DNA from: Terrimesophilobacter bigeumensis
Lineage (GTDB): Bacteria > Actinomycetota > Actinomycetes > Actinomycetales > Microbacteriaceae
Reading direction: 5' to 3'
Length of the DNA: 64,000 bases
Assembly (NCBI RefSeq): GCF_039537265.1
Contig: NZ_BAABAE010000003.1
Span: 1,178,001-1,242,000 of the forward strand
This document shows positions 31,529-40,238 of the stretch, piece by piece. Position numbers and translations under genes: made by a program. The notes under the pieces were generated by a model. The model saw only the letters and a list, made by a program, of their open reading frames with translations. It was not told the origin of the DNA and did not search any database. How positions within the stretch are numbered: the stretch's first letter is position 1; every line of letters begins with the position of its first letter.

Positions 31529-32134
31529 TCAGCGCGCCGCGCGCACCCTCTTCAAAAAGTATTCGTGGAAGCGGTGATCCTGCGTCATCTCCGGATGGAA
31601 CGATGTGCCGAGCACATTGCCCTGCTGCACGGCGACGACGCGGCCGTCCTCGAGGGCGGCGAGCGTCTCGACGGCCGGCCCCACCCGTTCGACGACGGGC
31701 GCGCGGATGAAAACGGCATGCAGGGGCGGGTCGCCGATCGCCGCGACCTCGAGCGCGACCTCGAAGGAGTCGGTCTGCGAGCCGAAGGCGTTGCGCCGGA
31801 CGTCGATGTCGAGAGCGCCCAGGCTCTCCTGCCCTTCGATGCCGTCGAGGATGCTGCTGGAGAGCATGATGAGGCCGGCGCAGGTGCCGTAGACCGGCAG
31901 CCCGCCGGCGATGGCCTCCCGGAGGGGGTCGCGCAGGCCGAAGGTGCGCGAAAGCTTGTCCATGACGCTCGATTCGCCTCCCGGGATGACGAGGCCGTCG
32001 ATCTCGGGAAGCTCGCTCGCGCGGCGCACCGGCACCGCTTCCGCCCCGAAGCCGCGCAGCACGGCGATGTGCTCCCGGAAGTCGCCCTGGAGCGCCAGGA
32101 CACCGACACGAGGCTTCGTGGCGTTACCAGCCAC
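31529..32134 (-). CDS. pdxT: Pyridoxal 5'-phosphate synthase glutaminase subunit
   Basis: Releases ammonia from glutamine for PdxS. 201 residues from GTG 32134, which overlaps the pdxS stop by 11 bp; RVGVLALQGDFREH follows. The nucleophile is Cys85 in GTCAGL, the oxyanion region is PGGESSVMDKL, and the catalytic His/Glu are in TSFHPEMTQDHR. Longer upstream frames lie within pdxS. Confidence 0.96.
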   Translation of the reverse strand: MAGNATKPRVGVLALQGDFREHIAVLRGFGAEAVPVRRASELPEIDGLVIPGGESSVMDKLSRTFGLRDPLREAIAGGLPVYGTCAGLIMLSSSILDGIEGQESLGALDIDVRRNAFGSQTDSFEVALEVAAIGDPPLHAVFIRAPVVERVGPAVETLAALEDGRVVAVQQGNVLGTSFHPEMTQDHRFHEYFLKRVRAAR

Positions 32135-33029
32135 GTTCTGCGAGGCGGTGCGGCGCAGGAAGGTCCGCGACGTTGATGCCGACCATGGCCTCGCCGAGCC
32201 CGCGAGAGGCCTCGGCGATGACGACGGGGTCATCGAAGAAGGTGACGGCCTTGACGATCGCGGCCGCGCGCTGCGCCGGGTTGCCCGACTTGAAGATGCC
32301 GGAGCCGACGAAGACGCCGTCGGCGCCGAGCTGCATCATGAGTGCGGCATCCGCCGGCGTCGCGACACCGCCCGCCGTGAAGAGCACGACCGGGAGCTTG
32401 CCGGTCTCGGCGATCTCCGCGACGAGATCGTAGGGCGCCTGCAGTTCCTTGGCGGCGACGTAGAGCTCGTCCTTGGTCTTCGACCTGAGCGCATTGATCT
32501 CGCCGGTGATCGTGCGGATGTGCTTGGTCGCCTCGGAGACGTCTCCGGTGCCGGCCTCGCCCTTGGAGCGGATCATCGCCGCGCCCTCGTTGATGCGCCG
32601 GAGCGCTTCGCCGAGATTCGTCGCACCGCACACGAAGGGCACGGTGAACTTCCACTTGTCGATGTGGTTGACGTAGTCGGCGGGGCTCAGCACCTCGGAC
32701 TCGTCGATGTAGTCGACCTTCAGCGCCTCGAGCACCTGCGCTTCGACGAAGTGGCCGATGCGGGCCTTCGCCATGACCGGGATCGAGACGGCGGCGATGA
32801 TGCCGTCGATGAGGTCGGGGTCGCTCATCCGGGCGACGCCGCCCTGCGAACGGATGTCGGCGGGCACGCGCTCGAGGGCCATGACGGCGACGGCCCCGGC
32901 ATCCTCGGCGATCTTCGCCTGGTCCGCCGTGACGACGTCCATGATCACACCGCCCTTGAGCATCTCCGCCAGGCCGCGCTTGACGCGGTCGGTGCCCAGT
33001 TGTGCGGTGGAATCCTTCTTGGTGGCCAT
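32124..33029 (-). CDS. pdxS: Pyridoxal 5'-phosphate synthase lyase subunit
   Basis: Condenses ribose 5-phosphate, glyceraldehyde 3-phosphate and ammonia into PLP. 301 residues with a (beta/alpha)8 fold; catalytic Lys in PVMAKARIGHFVEAQ and second Lys in TGEINALRSKTKDELY-adjacent sequence, plus the phosphate-binding LFTAGGVATPADAALMM. It forms an operon with pdxT and follows the HIT gene by 9 bp. Confidence 0.97.
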   Translation of the reverse strand: MATKKDSTAQLGTDRVKRGLAEMLKGGVIMDVVTADQAKIAEDAGAVAVMALERVPADIRSQGGVARMSDPDLIDGIIAAVSIPVMAKARIGHFVEAQVLEALKVDYIDESEVLSPADYVNHIDKWKFTVPFVCGATNLGEALRRINEGAAMIRSKGEAGTGDVSEATKHIRTITGEINALRSKTKDELYVAAKELQAPYDLVAEIAETGKLPVVLFTAGGVATPADAALMMQLGADGVFVGSGIFKSGNPAQRAAAIVKAVTFFDDPVVIAEASRGLGEAMVGINVADLPAPHRLAERGW

Positions 33030-33038
33030 GGAGCTATT

Positions 33039-33605
33039 CTATGCGGGCCATGCCTCGGCGATTTCCCGCCGGACATCCCCCAGCAACCGCGGAAGCGCCT
33101 TCGTCCCGGCGACGATCGGGAAGAAGTTGGAGTCGAGCGCCCAGCGCGGGACGATGTGCTGGTGGAGGTGCTCGGCGATTCCCGCGCCGGCGATGCGTCC
33201 CTGGTTCATCCCGAGGTTGAATCCGTCGCAGTGGGACACCGAGCGCAGCACCTTCATGGCCGTCTGTGTGAGGCTGCCGATCTCGGCCGTCTCCTCCGAG
33301 CTCGCGTCGTCATAGAGCGCAACATGCCGGTACGGGCAGACGAGAAGGTGCCCCGAGTTGTACGGGTAGAGGTTCAGCAGCACGTAGGCGTGCTCACCGC
33401 GGGCGACGATGAGCGCCTTCGTATCGTCCATCGACGGGGCGAGACAGAACGGGCAGGCGTCCTTCGCAGGCTGCTGGCCGTCCTGGATGTAGACGAGGCG
33501 ATGCGGCGTCCACAACCGCTGGAAGGCATCCGGGACCGCGGCGAAGTCGGCGGCGTCCTCGACGCTCTCGCCCTCGAACTCTCCCATCTCAGACGTCCCC
33601 GTCAT
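33039..33605 (-). CDS. HIT-family nucleotide hydrolase, probably Ap4A phosphorylase
   Basis: 188 residues. The histidine triad is EHLHQHIVPRW (His146, 148, 150), and CPFC at 51-54 is a likely zinc pair. A thrS-adjacent HIT protein of this size in mycobacteria is an Ap4A phosphorylase, so the same activity is likely. ATG 33605 overlaps the thrS stop by 4 bp; coupling to an aminoacyl-tRNA synthetase makes sense because those enzymes make Ap4A. Confidence 0.88.
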   Translation of the reverse strand: MTGTSEMGEFEGESVEDAADFAAVPDAFQRLWTPHRLVYIQDGQQPAKDACPFCLAPSMDDTKALIVARGEHAYVLLNLYPYNSGHLLVCPYRHVALYDDASSEETAEIGSLTQTAMKVLRSVSHCDGFNLGMNQGRIAGAGIAEHLHQHIVPRWALDSNFFPIVAGTKALPRLLGDVRREIAEAWPA

Positions 33606-35557
33606 ACCTGGGCATGCTCGGCGATGGCGGTGCGGATGCGTTCGATCGCGTCGGCGACCGGGATTCCGTTCTCCTGATGGCCGTCGCGGAAGCGGAAGCT
33701 CACGGCGCCGGCCGCGCGATCCTCCTCCCCCGCGATGAGCTGGAACGGGATCTTCTGGAGGGTCGCATTGCGGATCTTCTTCGGCATCCGATCGCTCGAG
33801 AGGTCGACCTCGGCGCGAACGCCCACCGCTTTCAGTTGCGCGACCACATCCTCGAGGTAGGCGTTGTATTCCTCCGCAACCGGGATGCCGATGGCCTGCA
33901 CGGGCGAGAGCCACACCGGGAACGCCCCGGCGTAGTGCTCGAGCAGGATGGCGAAGAACCGTTCGATCGATCCGAACAGCGCCCGGTGGATCATGATGGG
34001 GCGCTGCCGGGTGCCGTCGCGATCGGTGAACTCCAGATCGAAGCGCTCCGGGAGATTCGGGTCGACCTGAACGGTCGACAACTGCCACTCCCGGCCGATC
34101 GCATCCCGGGTCTTGAGGTCGATCTTCGGCCCGTAGAAGGCGGCCTCGCCTGGCACCTCGGTGAGCTTCAGCCCGCTGCGCAGGGCCACCTGGCGCAGGG
34201 CATCCGTCGAGCTCTCCCAGAACTCCTCGGAGCCGATCCACTTGTCCTTGTGCTCGTCCTTCATCGAGAGCTCGAGCGAGAACTCTGTGAGGCCGAAGTC
34301 GCGCAGCATGGAGACGACGAAGTCGAGGACTTTCGCGACCTCATCCTGCAACTGGTCCGGCGCGACGAAGAGGTGGGAGTCGTCCTGCGTGAAGCCGCGC
34401 ACCCTGGTGAGGCCGTGCAGGGCCCCGGAGAGCTCGTTGCGGTACACGGTGCCGTTCTCGGCGAGACGCATCGGCAGGTCGCGATAGCTGCGCCCGCGCT
34501 CCTTGTAGATCAGGATGTGCATCGGGCAGTTCATCGGCTTGAGGTAGTAGTCGACCCCCTCCTTGGTGATGTTGCCCTCGTCGTCCACCTCCTCATCCAT
34601 TCGGATCGGGGGGAACATGCCCTCCTTGTAGGTGACCAGGTGGTTCGACTGCAGGAACAGATCGGACTTGCTGATGTGCGGGGTGTAGACGTAGGTGTAA
34701 CCGGCCTCACGGTGGCGCCGCCGGGCATGCTGCTCGATCTCTTCGCGGACGATGCCGCCGCGCGGGTGCCAGACCGAGAGGCCTGAGCCGATCTCCTCCG
34801 GGAACGAGAACAGGTCGAGTTCCTTGCCGAGCTTGCGATGGTCGCGCCGAGCCGCCTCCTCCTGGCGCACCTGGTACTCGCGCAGCTCATCCTTGCTCGG
34901 CCACGCGGTGCCGTAGATGCGCTGGAGCTGCTTGTTCTTCTCCGAGCCGCGCCAGTATGCGGCGGCCACCCTGGTGAGGGCGAACCCGTTGCCGATGAGG
35001 CGGGTGTTCGGCAGGTGCGGACCGCGGCAGAGGTCCTTCCACACGGTCTCGCCGGTCTTCGGGTCGACGTTGTCGTAGATCGTGAGCTCGGCGCCCCCGA
35101 CCTCGACGGACTCATCGTCCGCGGTCCCGCCCTTCAGCCCGATGAGCTCGAGCTTGTACGGCTCGGCGCCGAGTTCGACCAGTGCCTCCTCCTCGGTGAC
35201 AACCCGACGCTGAAAGCGTTGGCCCTGCTTGACGATCCGGGCCATCTCCTTGTCGATCGCCTTGAGGGCCTCGGGAGTGAAGGGCGTCTCGACGTCGAAG
35301 TCGTAGTAGAAGCCGTCGGTGATGGGCGGGCCGATGCCGAGCCTGACGTCCGGGTTGATCGCCTGCACGGCCTGTGCCGCCACGTGGGCCGCCGAGTGGC
35401 GCAGGATGTTCAGCCCTTCCGGAGAGTCGATCGTCACGGGCTCGACGTTGTCGGCATCCGTGACCGTCGTCGCCAGGTCCCTCAGTTCGCCGTTGACGCG
35501 CATCGCGACGATGCTGCGCTCCTCATACAGGTCGAATCCGGTCTTCTGGCTGCTCAT
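33602..35557 (-). CDS. thrS: Threonyl-tRNA synthetase
   Basis: Charges tRNA-Thr. 651 residues; TGS, editing-type N2 domain with HSAAHVAAQAV, class II core with PMNCPMHILIYK (zinc Cys), motif 2 RNELSGALHGLTRVRGFTQDD and motif 3 near MIHRALFGSIERF, and the anticodon-binding C-terminus. A TAAAGT -10-like hexamer ends 10 nt before ATG 35557, so the mRNA may be leaderless or nearly so. Confidence 0.97.
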   Translation of the reverse strand: MSSQKTGFDLYEERSIVAMRVNGELRDLATTVTDADNVEPVTIDSPEGLNILRHSAAHVAAQAVQAINPDVRLGIGPPITDGFYYDFDVETPFTPEALKAIDKEMARIVKQGQRFQRRVVTEEEALVELGAEPYKLELIGLKGGTADDESVEVGGAELTIYDNVDPKTGETVWKDLCRGPHLPNTRLIGNGFALTRVAAAYWRGSEKNKQLQRIYGTAWPSKDELREYQVRQEEAARRDHRKLGKELDLFSFPEEIGSGLSVWHPRGGIVREEIEQHARRRHREAGYTYVYTPHISKSDLFLQSNHLVTYKEGMFPPIRMDEEVDDEGNITKEGVDYYLKPMNCPMHILIYKERGRSYRDLPMRLAENGTVYRNELSGALHGLTRVRGFTQDDSHLFVAPDQLQDEVAKVLDFVVSMLRDFGLTEFSLELSMKDEHKDKWIGSEEFWESSTDALRQVALRSGLKLTEVPGEAAFYGPKIDLKTRDAIGREWQLSTVQVDPNLPERFDLEFTDRDGTRQRPIMIHRALFGSIERFFAILLEHYAGAFPVWLSPVQAIGIPVAEEYNAYLEDVVAQLKAVGVRAEVDLSSDRMPKKIRNATLQKIPFQLIAGEEDRAAGAVSFRFRDGHQENGIPVADAIERIRTAIAEHAQV

Positions 35558-35567
35558 TCCACCAACT

Positions 35568-35573
35568 TTAGCG
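35568..35573 (-). promoter_or_regulatory. Likely -10 of thrS, giving a leaderless transcript
   Basis: TAAAGT on the minus strand ends 10 nt upstream of the ATG. A start point 7 nt downstream would fall within about four bases of the start codon. No strong Shine-Dalgarno is present (GGTGGA only, too close). Confidence 0.4.
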
Positions 35574-35638
35574 GCGTGGATGATGGGCTCCCGACAGCGC
35601 CGCCGCTCACCCCTCCCGGTCGCGAGGGCGCCGCCGGA

Positions 35639-35935
35639 TCAACCGCAGGTGTAGGTGACGCCGCCGACATCCCAGACACCGGGCCCGAGTTCTGCGCAGG
35701 TCTGGAGGATTCCGCCGAACAGCAGCGAGCCGGCCAGCACGATGCCGACGATCCAGAGGATCACGACCACGATGCTCACCACGATGCCCGCGGTGGCGAC
35801 CCCATTCCTGATCCCGGCCCTGCTGGACCGGACCTTCGCCACGATGCTCAGGATGAGGCCGAGCGGCGGGATCAGGAATGCGAGCACGAGCCCAGCTATC
35901 CCCAGTCCCCGGCCAGGGTTGGTCGAATCAGTCAT
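35639..35935 (-). CDS. Small two-TM membrane protein (DUF4190-like)
   Basis: 98 residues from ATG 35935, preceded by a strong GGAGGAAG Shine-Dalgarno. GLGIAGLVLAFLIPPLGLILSI near the start and a second TM (about 45-70) are like DUF4190-type proteins; the short C-terminus carries two Cys. It lies 29 bp downstream of the Lon-domain lipoprotein, so the two are probably cotranscribed. No function is known. Confidence 0.75.
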   Translation of the reverse strand: MTDSTNPGRGLGIAGLVLAFLIPPLGLILSIVAKVRSSRAGIRNGVATAGIVVSIVVVILWIVGIVLAGSLLFGGILQTCAELGPGVWDVGGVTYTCG

Positions 35936-35964
35936 CGTTCTTCCTCCGTTGTCGTGTCCGTTTG

Positions 35965-37908
35965 TCATCGCTCGTAGCCTTCTGCGGGGAATCCTCCGAC
36001 GAAGGCGAGGATGCGCGCCATGATGAACTGCCCCGAGTAGTTCTGGATGGCCGAGAACTTCTCCGTGAAACCGCGCTCTCGATCCACCCCGGCCTGCTCG
36101 AACGCGCCGACCGTGAGCAACGGCATGGTGTTCTTGGAGGCGAGCACTGAGACCGCACGTGCGACCTGGGCCTTTCCGAGATCGAGCGCCCGGGTCAGCG
36201 CGACCTCAGACCGAACGCCGACGACTTCGAAGTTCTCGTCGAGCACCCCGTTGCTGTAGTACTTCTCGACGTGCAATGCGTTGCGCGCATAGTTCAGGAA
36301 ACCGTAGCCCATGGCGGCGTAGGCGGCATTCGGCTCGTCCTTCCCGATGTAGGACTGCAGCGATCCGAGCGTCTGCTTGGCGGTGTAGGACAGTGCGACG
36401 GCGAGGTCGATGTCCATGACCCTGTTGCGGAACACCTCGGTCGAGACGCCCCTGCGCTCCGCCGCGCCCTTGAGCACACCGGTCTCGAACGCCTCCCAGT
36501 TCGCGTCGGCGCCGCGACGGAAGAACGATCCGACGGCATCGAGGTCGATGTCCTCGGCGATCGGGGCCCCGCCATTGTCTCGGCCGACCTCGAAGATGGC
36601 CTTCGCCGCATCGACCTGCACGCTGGCGAACTCGAACAGCAGGAGCGGGGCCATCGCGTCGTCGAGGAGCGATTCGATGCTGGAGTAGGCGCCGCTGTCC
36701 GCATTCTCCAACAGGATGTCGAGACTGTCCGTCGCGTAGATGAGCAGCGAATAGGCCTCGAAGGCGTTCCCGTACGCCGTCACGAGGGTCTCGACATCCG
36801 GGAGCGTCTTCGGGGTGTAGGTGCCCAGCTGGTCGAGGAAGGCCATGAACTTGGCTTCGGCGCTCTTCGCCGCCGACAGTCTCGCCACGAGCGCGACGGT
36901 TCCCTCATGCAGCGCGAGCTGTGCGGTCGTGTAGGCCTCCGTCGTGGCCCTCATGAGGAAGTTCGCGTAGAGGGCCTCGGTGAAGGCACCGCCCTGAAGC
37001 CCCTGCGACTGCAGGTTGCGCGCGCGATCCGCCGAATCCGCGGCGTCCTGGTAGATCCCGAACGCGACTTCCTGCACCTGGGTCGAGAGCGCGCCGAAGT
37101 CGGCCACGGCCTCCTGGTAACCGGCGAGTTCGGCATCCGCCGCGACTTTGAGCTTGGCGTAGCCTTCCTCGGTCGGGCGCGGAGTCCCCGCGTCGGCAGG
37201 GACCGGCAGCTCCTTGCCGGTGAGGTGACGATAGGCCTCGTAGATGTCGGCGACCTCGACGACCTCGACGCCGGCGCTCGCACCGAGGGCGACGACATCG
37301 ACCACTCCGGAGGGGCCGGAGGCATTGCGCTGCCCGGCCGGAATCAGGATCTTCGTGAACTCGCCGGAGTCGATGACGCCCTGCAGCTTCTGGGGAATCC
37401 CGCCGACCGGGCCGATGGTTCCCGTCGGGTTGATGGTCCCCGTCATCGACACACCGTCGAGGATGTCGTCGCCGTGGAACAGGGAAAGCACCGCGGCGGT
37501 GGTCAGGCCGCCTGCGCTCGGCCCGTCGACCCAGCCGTCCAGCTCGAAGCGGTACTGGTTGGAGAGCGACGCACCGGTGAGCACGGTCGCCACCATGACG
37601 GCGTTCCAGGATGCGGCTCGGATCATGTCCCCGAATCCGGAGACCTCGTTCTCGGAGATGTCGATCGAGAAGTCACCGTCGGGCGACGGCGTGAGCGAGA
37701 TCTTCTGGGTGGAGTGCCCGCCGGTGTCACCCCGCGCGTACAGCACCTCGACGCTGACGTTGGTCTTCTTCGGGGTCGTGGCGACCTCATCCTTCACCGG
37801 GGGAACGACCGCACAGGCCGTGACGATGAGTGAGAGGCCGACCATGATCGCGGTGAAGCCGGTGAGGACACTCCGGTGGGAGCGTGTGCCGTGGGCGCTG
37901 GTGGACAC
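35965..37908 (-). CDS. Secreted lipoprotein with Lon (S16) protease domain
   Basis: 647 residues from GTG 37908 (AAAGGA upstream). A signal peptide with lipobox VTAC places the lipidated Cys at residue 32. Residues about 50-230 match the Lon proteolytic domain: catalytic Ser131 in DGPSAGG, Lys174 in GGIPQKLQGV, and the conserved MTGTINPTGTIGPVGG between them. There is no AAA+ domain. The remaining 400 residues are helical and unrecognised. Ser-Lys S16 domains outside the cell without an ATPase are unusual. It is divergent from a TetR gene. Confidence 0.85.
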   Translation of the reverse strand: MSTSAHGTRSHRSVLTGFTAIMVGLSLIVTACAVVPPVKDEVATTPKKTNVSVEVLYARGDTGGHSTQKISLTPSPDGDFSIDISENEVSGFGDMIRAASWNAVMVATVLTGASLSNQYRFELDGWVDGPSAGGLTTAAVLSLFHGDDILDGVSMTGTINPTGTIGPVGGIPQKLQGVIDSGEFTKILIPAGQRNASGPSGVVDVVALGASAGVEVVEVADIYEAYRHLTGKELPVPADAGTPRPTEEGYAKLKVAADAELAGYQEAVADFGALSTQVQEVAFGIYQDAADSADRARNLQSQGLQGGAFTEALYANFLMRATTEAYTTAQLALHEGTVALVARLSAAKSAEAKFMAFLDQLGTYTPKTLPDVETLVTAYGNAFEAYSLLIYATDSLDILLENADSGAYSSIESLLDDAMAPLLLFEFASVQVDAAKAIFEVGRDNGGAPIAEDIDLDAVGSFFRRGADANWEAFETGVLKGAAERRGVSTEVFRNRVMDIDLAVALSYTAKQTLGSLQSYIGKDEPNAAYAAMGYGFLNYARNALHVEKYYSNGVLDENFEVVGVRSEVALTRALDLGKAQVARAVSVLASKNTMPLLTVGAFEQAGVDRERGFTEKFSAIQNYSGQFIMARILAFVGGFPAEGYER

Positions 37909-37973
37909 GGTGTTTCCTTTGCTGGTGAAGGACAGAGCGGTAGCCCGGAAGATGAAACGATCCAGATGAAGTA

Positions 37974-38004
37974 ATCGCTTGATAAGCGGTTATCGGACGA
38001 TAAT
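37974..38004. promoter_or_regulatory. Candidate TetR operator between the lipoprotein and TetR genes
   Basis: The AT-rich region contains overlapping inverted repeats: GCTTGATAAGC (37977-37987) and GATAAGCGGTTATC (37981-37994), with GATAA again at 37999-38003. Its place between divergent genes, one a TetR regulator, makes it the likely operator. Confidence 0.5.
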
Positions 38005-38094
38005 TGCAGACTTTTCGAGCGGAGGCAAATGTCCACTGGATCGCGTCGTTCGCGCCCGAAGGTCCCCTGCCGAAACGGTGTACCGTACTTTCCT

Positions 38095-38652
38095 ATGACG
38101 AACCCGGGCTCTCGCGTTTCTCGCCGCGAGGAGTTGTTGCGGGCGGCGACGAGCGAGTTCGCCGTCGGCGGGTACTTCGGCACGTCCACCGCACGGATCG
38201 CGGCGACGGCGGGAGTCTCCCAGCCGTACATCATCCAGGTGTTCGGCACCAAGGAGGCCCTCTTCCTCGAGGTGCTCGAACGCGCGGGCGACATCATCGT
38301 GGCTCAGATGGAGAGCATCGGCCTCGACACCTTCGACCTGAGCCGGTTCACCTCGGCGTTCCGTCGCACGGTGCTCGAGGAGTCGGTCATGCTCGTGCTG
38401 CAGCAGGGTTTCGCCGCGAGCACCGTGCCCGCTGTCGGCGCCTACGTTCGCGGGCTGCTGGCCCGGATGTACCTCGTGCTCGTCGAACACGCCAACGCGA
38501 CGCCCGAGGAGGCGCGGGACTACCTCGCACGCGGCCTCCTCATCAACACGGTGCTCGCCATGGGCTACCGCGAGCACGCCGACGAGTACCCCTGGGTCAA
38601 GCCCCTCATCGAGGTCGTCATCGGGCCCGATGACGAGGGGGACGACGGCTGA
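38095..38652 (+). CDS. TetR-family transcriptional regulator
   Basis: 185 residues from ATG 38095; an in-frame upstream extension lacks family features. The HTH lies at about 10-55 with RREELLRAATSEF, TARIAATAGVSQPYIIQVFG and KEALFLEVL. The ligand domain is helical and not identifiable. It is divergent from the Lon-domain lipoprotein and is likely its repressor. A TACCGT -10-like sequence 9 nt before the ATG would make the transcript leaderless. Confidence 0.9.
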   Translation: MTNPGSRVSRREELLRAATSEFAVGGYFGTSTARIAATAGVSQPYIIQVFGTKEALFLEVLERAGDIIVAQMESIGLDTFDLSRFTSAFRRTVLEESVMLVLQQGFAASTVPAVGAYVRGLLARMYLVLVEHANATPEEARDYLARGLLINTVLAMGYREHADEYPWVKPLIEVVIGPDDEGDDG

Positions 38653-38668
38653 GGCAAGGCCGAACCGG

Positions 38669-38743
38669 TGGTGGGCGATACTGGGATCGAACCAGTGACC
38701 TCTTCCGTGTCAGGGAAGCGCGCTACCGCTGCGCCAATCGCCC
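38669..38743 (-). tRNA. tRNA-Val (anticodon GAC)
   Basis: Full cloverleaf on the minus strand from 38743 to 38672 (72 nt) plus encoded CCA to 38669. Acceptor GGGCGAT/ATCGCCC; anticodon arm CTTCC-CTGACAC-GGAAG; T arm CTGG-TTCGATC-CCAG. It lies 17 bp after the TetR gene. Confidence 0.96.
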
Positions 38744-38756
38744 AGGCTGTCATACC

Positions 38757-38830
38757 TGGAGGTGGAGACGGGATTTGAACCCGCGTATACGGCTTTGCAG
38801 GCCGCTGCCTCGCCTCTCGGCCACTCCACC
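38757..38830 (-). tRNA. tRNA-Cys (anticodon GCA)
   Basis: Minus strand, 38830 to 38760 (71 nt) with encoded CCA to 38757. Acceptor GGTGGAG/CTCCACC, discriminator U (expected for Cys); anticodon loop CTGCAAA; T loop TTCAAAT. First of a Gly-Cys-Val minus-strand set with the neighbours. Confidence 0.96.
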
Positions 38831-38870
38831 GCGTGCGGGTCGCACCAGCGAGGCTGACACTTCCCACTCG

Positions 38871-38942
38871 AGCGGATGACGAGATTCGAACTCGCGACCC
38901 TCACCTTGGCAAGGTGATGCGCTACCACTGCGCCACATCCGC
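38871..38942 (-). tRNA. tRNA-Gly (anticodon GCC)
   Basis: Minus strand, 72 nt. Acceptor GCGGATG/CATCCGC; anticodon arm CACC-TTGCCAA-GGTG; T loop TTCGAAT. CCA is not encoded, unlike the adjacent Cys and Val genes. Confidence 0.95.
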
Positions 38943-39058
38943 ATCGCCCGCATTTCTGCGTGCCTAGTGACTCTAGCCGATGCCCTGCACGCATGACAAT
39001 TCTCGCGCGGTGTGTGACGAAAGCTGTGGCAAGATTGTCAGGTCGGCCCCGCCGGCGC

Positions 39059-39131
39059 GGGCGATTGGCGCAGTTGGTAGCGCGCTTCCTTCACACGGAA
39101 GAGGTCATCGGTTCGAGTCCGGTATCGCCCA
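39059..39131 (+). tRNA. tRNA-Val (anticodon CAC)
   Basis: Plus strand, 73 nt. Acceptor GGGCGAT/ATCGCCC; anticodon arm CTTCC-TTCACAC-GGAAG; T loop TTCGAGT. CCA is not encoded. Its body is closely similar to the Val-GAC gene on the other strand, suggesting an old inverted duplication. Confidence 0.95.
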
Positions 39132-39224
39132 CAGGCAGGTTCTCGGGAAGTTCGGGACCAAAATCGTCCTCCGCACTGTTGTTCCCAGTGACACCGCATC
39201 CACCGACCCAAAGGAGCATGCATC

Positions 39225-39767
39225 ATGACCAGCGGAATCAACGACACCGGCGAGATCACCCGCAACCCGGACACCGAGACGGCCGTCCTGGCCGGCGGAT
39301 GCTTCTGGGGCATGGAGGATCTCATCCGCCGCCAGCCCGGCGTTCTCGACACCCGCGTCGGCTACACCGGCGGCGAGAACGACCACGCGACGTACCGCAA
39401 CCATCCGGGCCACGCCGAGGCCGTGGAGATCGTCTTCGACCCGACCGAGACGACCTACCGCGACATCCTGGCGTTCTTCTTCCAGATCCACGACCCGTCG
39501 ACCAAGGATCGGCAGGGCAACGACCTCGGCACGAGCTACCGGTCGGCGATCTTCCCGCTCAGTCCTGAGCAGGAGAAGGTCGCCCGCGACACGATCGCGG
39601 ATGTCGACGCGTCGGGCCTGTGGCCGGGCGAGGCGGTCACGACGATCGAGCCCGCAGGCGACTTCTGGGAGGCCGAGCCGGAGCACCAGGACTACCTGAT
39701 CACCTACCCCAACGGCTACACCTGCCACTTCGTGCGGCCCGACTGGGTGCTGCCCCGGCGCGCCTAG
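39225..39767 (+). CDS. msrA: Peptide methionine sulfoxide reductase MsrA
   Basis: Reduces methionine-S-sulfoxide in proteins. 180 residues with the catalytic AGGCFWGME (Cys26) and YTGGENDHATYRNHPGHAEAV. A resolving Cys is expected near the C-terminus; CHFVRP provides one. AAGGAG lies 8 nt upstream of ATG 39225. Monocistronic with the downstream SRPBCC gene 9 bp away. Confidence 0.96.
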   Translation: MTSGINDTGEITRNPDTETAVLAGGCFWGMEDLIRRQPGVLDTRVGYTGGENDHATYRNHPGHAEAVEIVFDPTETTYRDILAFFFQIHDPSTKDRQGNDLGTSYRSAIFPLSPEQEKVARDTIADVDASGLWPGEAVTTIEPAGDFWEAEPEHQDYLITYPNGYTCHFVRPDWVLPRRA

Positions 39768-39776
39768 ACTCTCCCC

Positions 39777-40238
39777 ATGGAGAATCGTCACCGTTCAGAG
39801 TCCGTGACCATCGCACAGTCCCCTGACGTGCTCTACGCCATGGTGTCCGACGTGACCCGCATGGGCGAGTGGAGTCCCGTGTGCAAGGCGTGCTGGTGGG
39901 ATGACGAGGCCCGCGGCGCCGGCGCATGGTTCACCGGGCGCAACATCACCGAGAGCCGCACCTGGGAGACCCGCTCGAAGGTTCTCGTCGACGAGCCCGG
40001 CCGAGAGTTCGCCTTCGCCGTCAACGGCGACCGCACTCGCTGGGGCTACACGTTCGAGCCCGTCGACGGCGGAACGCTGGTGACCGAGTCCTGGGAGATC
40101 CTGCCTGTCGCGGAGCCGACCTACCCTGAGCGCTTCGGCGACCGCGCGGAGGCGGAGATCGCCATCCGTGCGGATGGCGCGAGCAAGGGCATGCGCGAGA
40201 CGCTCGCCGCCATCAAGCGCGTCGCCGAGGCCGGCTGA
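39777..40238 (+). CDS. SRPBCC-family (polyketide cyclase/dehydrase-like) protein
   Basis: 153 residues with the START/SRPBCC pattern: SVTIAQSPDVLYAMVSDVTRMGEWSP at the N-terminus, a GYTFEPVDGGTLVTESWE strand pair and a long C-terminal helix. These proteins bind small hydrophobic ligands in a helix-grip fold; substrate unknown. The 3' end overlaps the convergent membrane gene by 26 bp. Confidence 0.85.
   Translation: MENRHRSESVTIAQSPDVLYAMVSDVTRMGEWSPVCKACWWDDEARGAGAWFTGRNITESRTWETRSKVLVDEPGREFAFAVNGDRTRWGYTFEPVDGGTLVTESWEILPVAEPTYPERFGDRAEAEIAIRADGASKGMRETLAAIKRVAEAG

Noticed and set aside
35558..35638. T-box riboswitch upstream of thrS
   Set aside because: The gap is only 81 bp, with no T-box sequence or specifier loop.
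38669..39131. tRNA cluster as an attachment site for a genomic island
   Set aside because: No integrase, no duplicated tRNA 3' ends, and the flanking genes look native.
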